In this document: one piece after another, positions 61,248-64,000 of the stretch
Position numbering within the stretch: position 1 is the first letter of the stretch
Layout of the letters: every line of letters starts with the position of its first letter
Assembly (NCBI RefSeq): GCF_016907995.1
Contig: NZ_JAFBDA010000006.1
Span: 124,001-188,000, forward strand
DNA: 64,000 nt
Direction: 5' to 3'
Origin: Clostridium sardiniense
GTDB taxonomy: Bacteria > Bacillota > Clostridia > Clostridiales > Clostridiaceae
Program-made: the position numbers and the translations under genes
Notes under the pieces: generated by a model
What the model saw: only the letters and a program-made list of their open reading frames with translations
Told to the model about the DNA's origin: nothing
Databases searched by the model: none

Positions 61248-62438
61248 TCAGTAATTAAATAATTCATTTTTGAATATCTCTAAAGAATATTTAACATCTA
61301 AAGTTAAGTCACATTTTTTATATAATGATATAAAATCATTTAATTTTTTTTCTTTAGAAAAATCTTTTTCTACATTAAATGATACCTCGGTTAAAGAAAT
61401 ATCTAAATTATTAAAAGAATTTTTTGAAAGAGGAATAGTATATTCTAGGTCTATAGGACCAGATATACTAAAAGGTATATTTATTATACAATTACTATTA
61501 TCACATTTAAGGGGAAGTGTATGTTTTAATGGAATAGAATAATCTAAGATTACTTCTAGATAACCATCAAAAAATAAAACTCCCTTATTTTTATCATAAA
61601 TATCTAATAAGCTTAAATTAGATGTAACAATTAAATTACTTCTAATATCAGAAATGGAATCTATATAAGCAAAGAAATCAATAGTTACTTTAAATAAATC
61701 TGAGATATCACATTTAATTATTGATGTTGGCAATGTGAATTTACAAATACTATCTTCAGCTATATTAAAATTATTATCTAGGTTAATAGTTTCATTAATT
61801 TTAGGATTTCTTATCCAAGTAGCTTTACTGATATGGCTTATATCAGTGTCTACTTTCTTTATATAAAGTGAATTAAATTTTGCACTTCCTTTGCTTATAT
61901 TAAATTTTGGCTTTTTAGATGGAGTTAAAATTATATTATTATCTTTATTATAATAATTAAATTTTATATTTTTTGTGTCTTTTAGGTTAGTGTTAATATT
62001 AGAAGAATCATTATTAATGTTATTATTTAAATAAATTGATGTTTTAAAAGTAGAGTTATCATTTGGAATAATATCAGTAGAAGTAATATAATCTCTTATG
62101 TAATTTCGCTCTAGGGGTAATGGTTTATATAGTGTTTTATATGATTCTACAAGAGCATCTATATTAATTTTATCATAGTGATCATAAGTGGATTTATTAT
62201 AATTGGTATTTATTAGATTGTTTTTAAGTTCTTTAGAGTGTTTAATAGGTTTATCATTTAAATGATTATTAGTATTATAAAAATTAATGTTATTATGTGA
62301 TTTAGGTTTTGGGTTATTAAAATTATTTTGAAGTATATTATTATAAATTAAAATTAGTGCTATAAATGGAAGTGTATTAATTTTATTTTTATCTTTGTAA
62401 GTAATAATATAAAATATTAATAAACAAATTGGATTCAT
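61248..62438 (-). CDS. Membrane-anchored spore-surface-like protein with Asn-rich linker
   Basis: 396 aa from ATG 62438; AAAGGA lies 6 nt upstream on the minus strand. The frame is open for 56 more codons upstream, but that part runs through a terminator hairpin and lacks a site. An N-terminal hydrophobic segment (about 1-35) is followed by a long Asn/Lys/Tyr-rich stretch (about 35-190). The C-terminal ~190 residues (from KGSAKFNSLYIKK) form a beta-rich domain with GVLFFDGYLEVILDYSIPL, IINIPFSISGPIDLEYTIPL and TLDVKYSLEIFKNELFNY. It is clearly related to the partial gene at 63596 and shows the CsxC-like pattern of the gene between them. Confidence 0.7.
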   Translation of the reverse strand: MNPICLLIFYIITYKDKNKINTLPFIALILIYNNILQNNFNNPKPKSHNNINFYNTNNHLNDKPIKHSKELKNNLINTNYNKSTYDHYDKINIDALVESYKTLYKPLPLERNYIRDYITSTDIIPNDNSTFKTSIYLNNNINNDSSNINTNLKDTKNIKFNYYNKDNNIILTPSKKPKFNISKGSAKFNSLYIKKVDTDISHISKATWIRNPKINETINLDNNFNIAEDSICKFTLPTSIIKCDISDLFKVTIDFFAYIDSISDIRSNLIVTSNLSLLDIYDKNKGVLFFDGYLEVILDYSIPLKHTLPLKCDNSNCIINIPFSISGPIDLEYTIPLSKNSFNNLDISLTEVSFNVEKDFSKEKKLNDFISLYKKCDLTLDVKYSLEIFKNELFNY

Positions 62439-62573
62439 ATGCAATCCTTTATATAATTGGTCTTCTATATAAAATATTAATAAAAATATAGAATTATTAT
62501 AAAAATTAAGATATAAATAGGAAAGCACTAATATAAATGTGTTTAAATAATTAATATTATTAAATACAAGGCT

Positions 62574-62620
62574 AAAAAAGTGCAACACTAAAATGTTATA
62601 CATCATTAGAGCGTTGCACT
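62574..62620 (-). terminator. Terminator of the CsxC-like gene on the minus strand
   Basis: On the minus strand AGTGCAAC and TTAG pair with CTAA and GTTGCACT and a TTTTTT tail follows. It lies 66 nt after the stop of the CsxC-like gene. Confidence 0.75.
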
Positions 62621-62686
62621 AAATTTTTAAATATACTTATAGCTTATATTATATTAGAATACTAATCTATAAAGTTTAGTGAAATT

Positions 62687-63502
62687 TTATTTATCGTGAT
62701 GAACTTCTATTTTTTTAGTTTGAAGTTGGAAAATAGATATATTTAATTTTAATGTTAATTTCTCAACTACTGTGTCAAATAAATCAGGATCAGTTGTATT
62801 ACAAGCTGTTTTACTTATAACAGCTTCAGAAATTTGATACTTGTCTAATTCACAAGTAAAAGGTTCTTGTAGTTCAACAGATTGATAATGAATTCTTTCA
62901 CAATCTGATTCGCTCAAGCTACCTTTATCGCAAGGTTTCATACAATCTTTTAGTATAGCAGTTTCTTTATTCTTAATATTTTCAGCAAGATCTGCATCTT
63001 CTAATTTTATAGGAACAGAGAAGTTGAATTTAACTTTTGCTGTTAAATCGTTATAGTCATTTCTCATAGCAAGACAATCTTCGCAAGGATCAGCTGGATC
63101 TTGGTCAGCAGATGGAGTTGCATATTCTACATTTTTTAGAATAAATCCTTCAACAAAAAGATGTGCATTACATTCATCATGATCATAATAATCATGTTTA
63201 TAATAATCACGTTCTTTTTTCTCTGGTACTACGAAACATTGAGTTAATACAACTCTTCTAGAGATACGTTTTATGCTAAAAAATGATTCAGGGATAAATA
63301 TTGAATCAGTTATAGGTTGAGTTATTTTAGCTTCTGCTACTTTTCTAAGAACTTTTGCTTTTACATAATAATCACATTTTTTATCTTCTTCTTTATGATA
63401 ATCTTTTTTGCACTTTTCATCAGTATTTGCTGGAAAATTAGTAACATCTACATCTATATTATCTGAACATACAGGGAAATTTTTTTCACATTTGGAACTC
63501 AT
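62687..63502 (-). CDS. CsxC-like spore-surface (exosporium-type) protein
   Basis: 271 aa. A Cys-rich, charged N-terminus (CEKNFPVCSDNIDVDVTN) is followed by a beta-rich domain. It shows the pattern AEAKITQPITDSIFIPESF, IKRISRRVVLTQCFVVP and AHLFVEGFILKNVEYATPS, which resembles clostridial CsxC-family proteins of the exosporium. Eleven or more Cys are spread along the chain (CEDCL, CMKPCDKG), suggesting disulfide or metal cross-linking. No signal peptide or membrane helix is present. GAGGTGAT precedes the ATG on the minus strand. Confidence 0.7.
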   Translation of the reverse strand: MSSKCEKNFPVCSDNIDVDVTNFPANTDEKCKKDYHKEEDKKCDYYVKAKVLRKVAEAKITQPITDSIFIPESFFSIKRISRRVVLTQCFVVPEKKERDYYKHDYYDHDECNAHLFVEGFILKNVEYATPSADQDPADPCEDCLAMRNDYNDLTAKVKFNFSVPIKLEDADLAENIKNKETAILKDCMKPCDKGSLSESDCERIHYQSVELQEPFTCELDKYQISEAVISKTACNTTDPDLFDTVVEKLTLKLNISIFQLQTKKIEVHHDK

Positions 63503-63595
63503 TTTATCACCTCATAAATAATCTTTTGTCTTATACTAAACGTATAATATATATTATTAAAAACAATACAAGAAGTGACAAAATATTCTAAAAGA

Positions 63596-64000
63596 TTAAT
63601 AATGAAATACTTCATTCTTAAAAACTTCTATATAATAATTTGCTATAATAGTAAGCTCACAGCCCTTATATACAGATATACAATCTTCTAACAAAAGATC
63701 TTCGCAAAGGTCATTTTTTATATTAAAAGATGATTTAACTATTGATAAATCTAAATCGCTAAAAGCATTTTCTTCACTAGGTACAGTATATTGAAGTTCA
63801 ATAGGAACTGAAATATTAAGTGGACTTCTAAGAAGAAAATTACTGTATTTACATATGAGTGGAACTTTAAGCTCTAAAGGTATAGAGTAATCTATATCAG
63901 TTTCTAAATAACCATCTAAAAATAATGTACCTCTATCTCTTTTTGTAACATCTAGTAGCAGTAAATTAGATGTTATTACTAATTTATTTTTTATATCATT
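63596..64000 (-). CDS. Spore-surface-like protein, C-terminal part (cut by window edge)
   Basis: The last 134 codons of a minus-strand gene, running off the window at 64000. The visible part starts NDIKNKLVITSNLLLLDV and includes RGTLFLDGYLETDIDYSIPL and ECDLS-like GCELTIIANYYIEVFKNEVFH. It aligns well with the C-terminus of the gene at 61248, for example SNLIVTSNLSLLD and DGYLEVILDYSIPL there. The gene is therefore a paralogue in the same cluster. The N-terminus is not seen. Confidence 0.75.
   Translation of the reverse strand, partial: NDIKNKLVITSNLLLLDVTKRDRGTLFLDGYLETDIDYSIPLELKVPLICKYSNFLLRSPLNISVPIELQYTVPSEENAFSDLDLSIVKSSFNIKNDLCEDLLLEDCISVYKGCELTIIANYYIEVFKNEVFHY

Noticed and set aside
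62439-62606. Upstream extension of the 61248 gene (hydrophobic 56 residues)
   Set aside because: It passes through the terminator hairpin of the preceding gene and lacks a ribosome binding site; ATG 62438 has AAAGGA at ideal spacing.
1-64000. tRNA, rRNA, T-box leaders, purine or c-di-GMP riboswitches, prophage or insertion sequences
   Set aside because: Scanned by eye for their conserved motifs; none found except the lysine riboswitch.

Overview
The window is very AT-rich and gene-dense, with strong AGGAGG-type ribosome binding sites, many U-tailed hairpin terminators, frequent TTG/GTG starts and a spore-surface-like gene cluster at its right end. Together these point to a chromosomal segment of a spore-forming, low-GC Clostridium (sensu stricto). 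This is inferred from gene content and style, not from a marker gene. No rRNA, tRNA, CRISPR array, insertion sequence or intact prophage gene was seen.

Layout: 1-2.0 kb holds the end of a PTS sugar permease, a GntR/UTRA regulator and a hexapeptide acetyltransferase. 2.1-6.1 kb is a thiol-redox module (membrane protein of unknown function, CcdA, TlpA-like thioredoxin) followed by a two-component system. 6.4-10 kb is a two-gene ABC exporter. 10-18.8 kb holds a PHP phosphatase, a cyanophycin-synthetase-like Mur ligase, an SDR, a FAD-Rieske oxidoreductase coupled to a tocopherol-cyclase-like protein, and a radical SAM/SPASM protein. 18.9-21.5 kb holds a candidate small RNA, two GNAT acetyltransferases and three very small ORFs. 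21.5-26.3 kb (minus strand) is a MacAB/YknXYZ-like ABC system with an unusually short adaptor, followed by a second two-component system. 27-28 kb is a methionine aminopeptidase with a SEC-C zinc motif.

28.1-39 kb is a complete-looking Gram-positive type IV pilus operon: PilB with tandem MshEN (c-di-GMP type) motifs, PilC, three tandem type IV pilins with almost identical N-termini, prepilin peptidase, PilM, PilN, a PilO-like protein and three minor pilins. It has no PilT. 39-47 kb is mostly metabolic: DegV, two tandem CmpB-like membrane proteins, TrmB, a lysine riboswitch controlling a LysP permease, DeoD, an atypical thioredoxin and a Met/Gly/Asn-rich repeat protein. 47-55 kb contains a helical protein behind a CRP-like palindrome, a FUSC-family membrane protein and a Bmp/NupABC nucleoside importer. 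55.7-59.7 kb has a TetM/EF-G-like GTPase, a flavin reductase and peptidase T. 59.8-64 kb has small proteins, a Cas2-fold-like His-rich protein, a decayed LPXTG surface-protein tail and three consecutive minus-strand genes that look like CsxC-type spore-surface proteins.

The points most worth following up are the ~72-nt RNA at about 18997-19070, the spore-surface-like cluster at 61.2-64 kb, the pilus operon's c-di-GMP motifs and repeated pilins, the two minor pilins with related C-terminal domains, the truncated MacA-like adaptor, and several short conserved-looking ORFs with strong ribosome binding sites.
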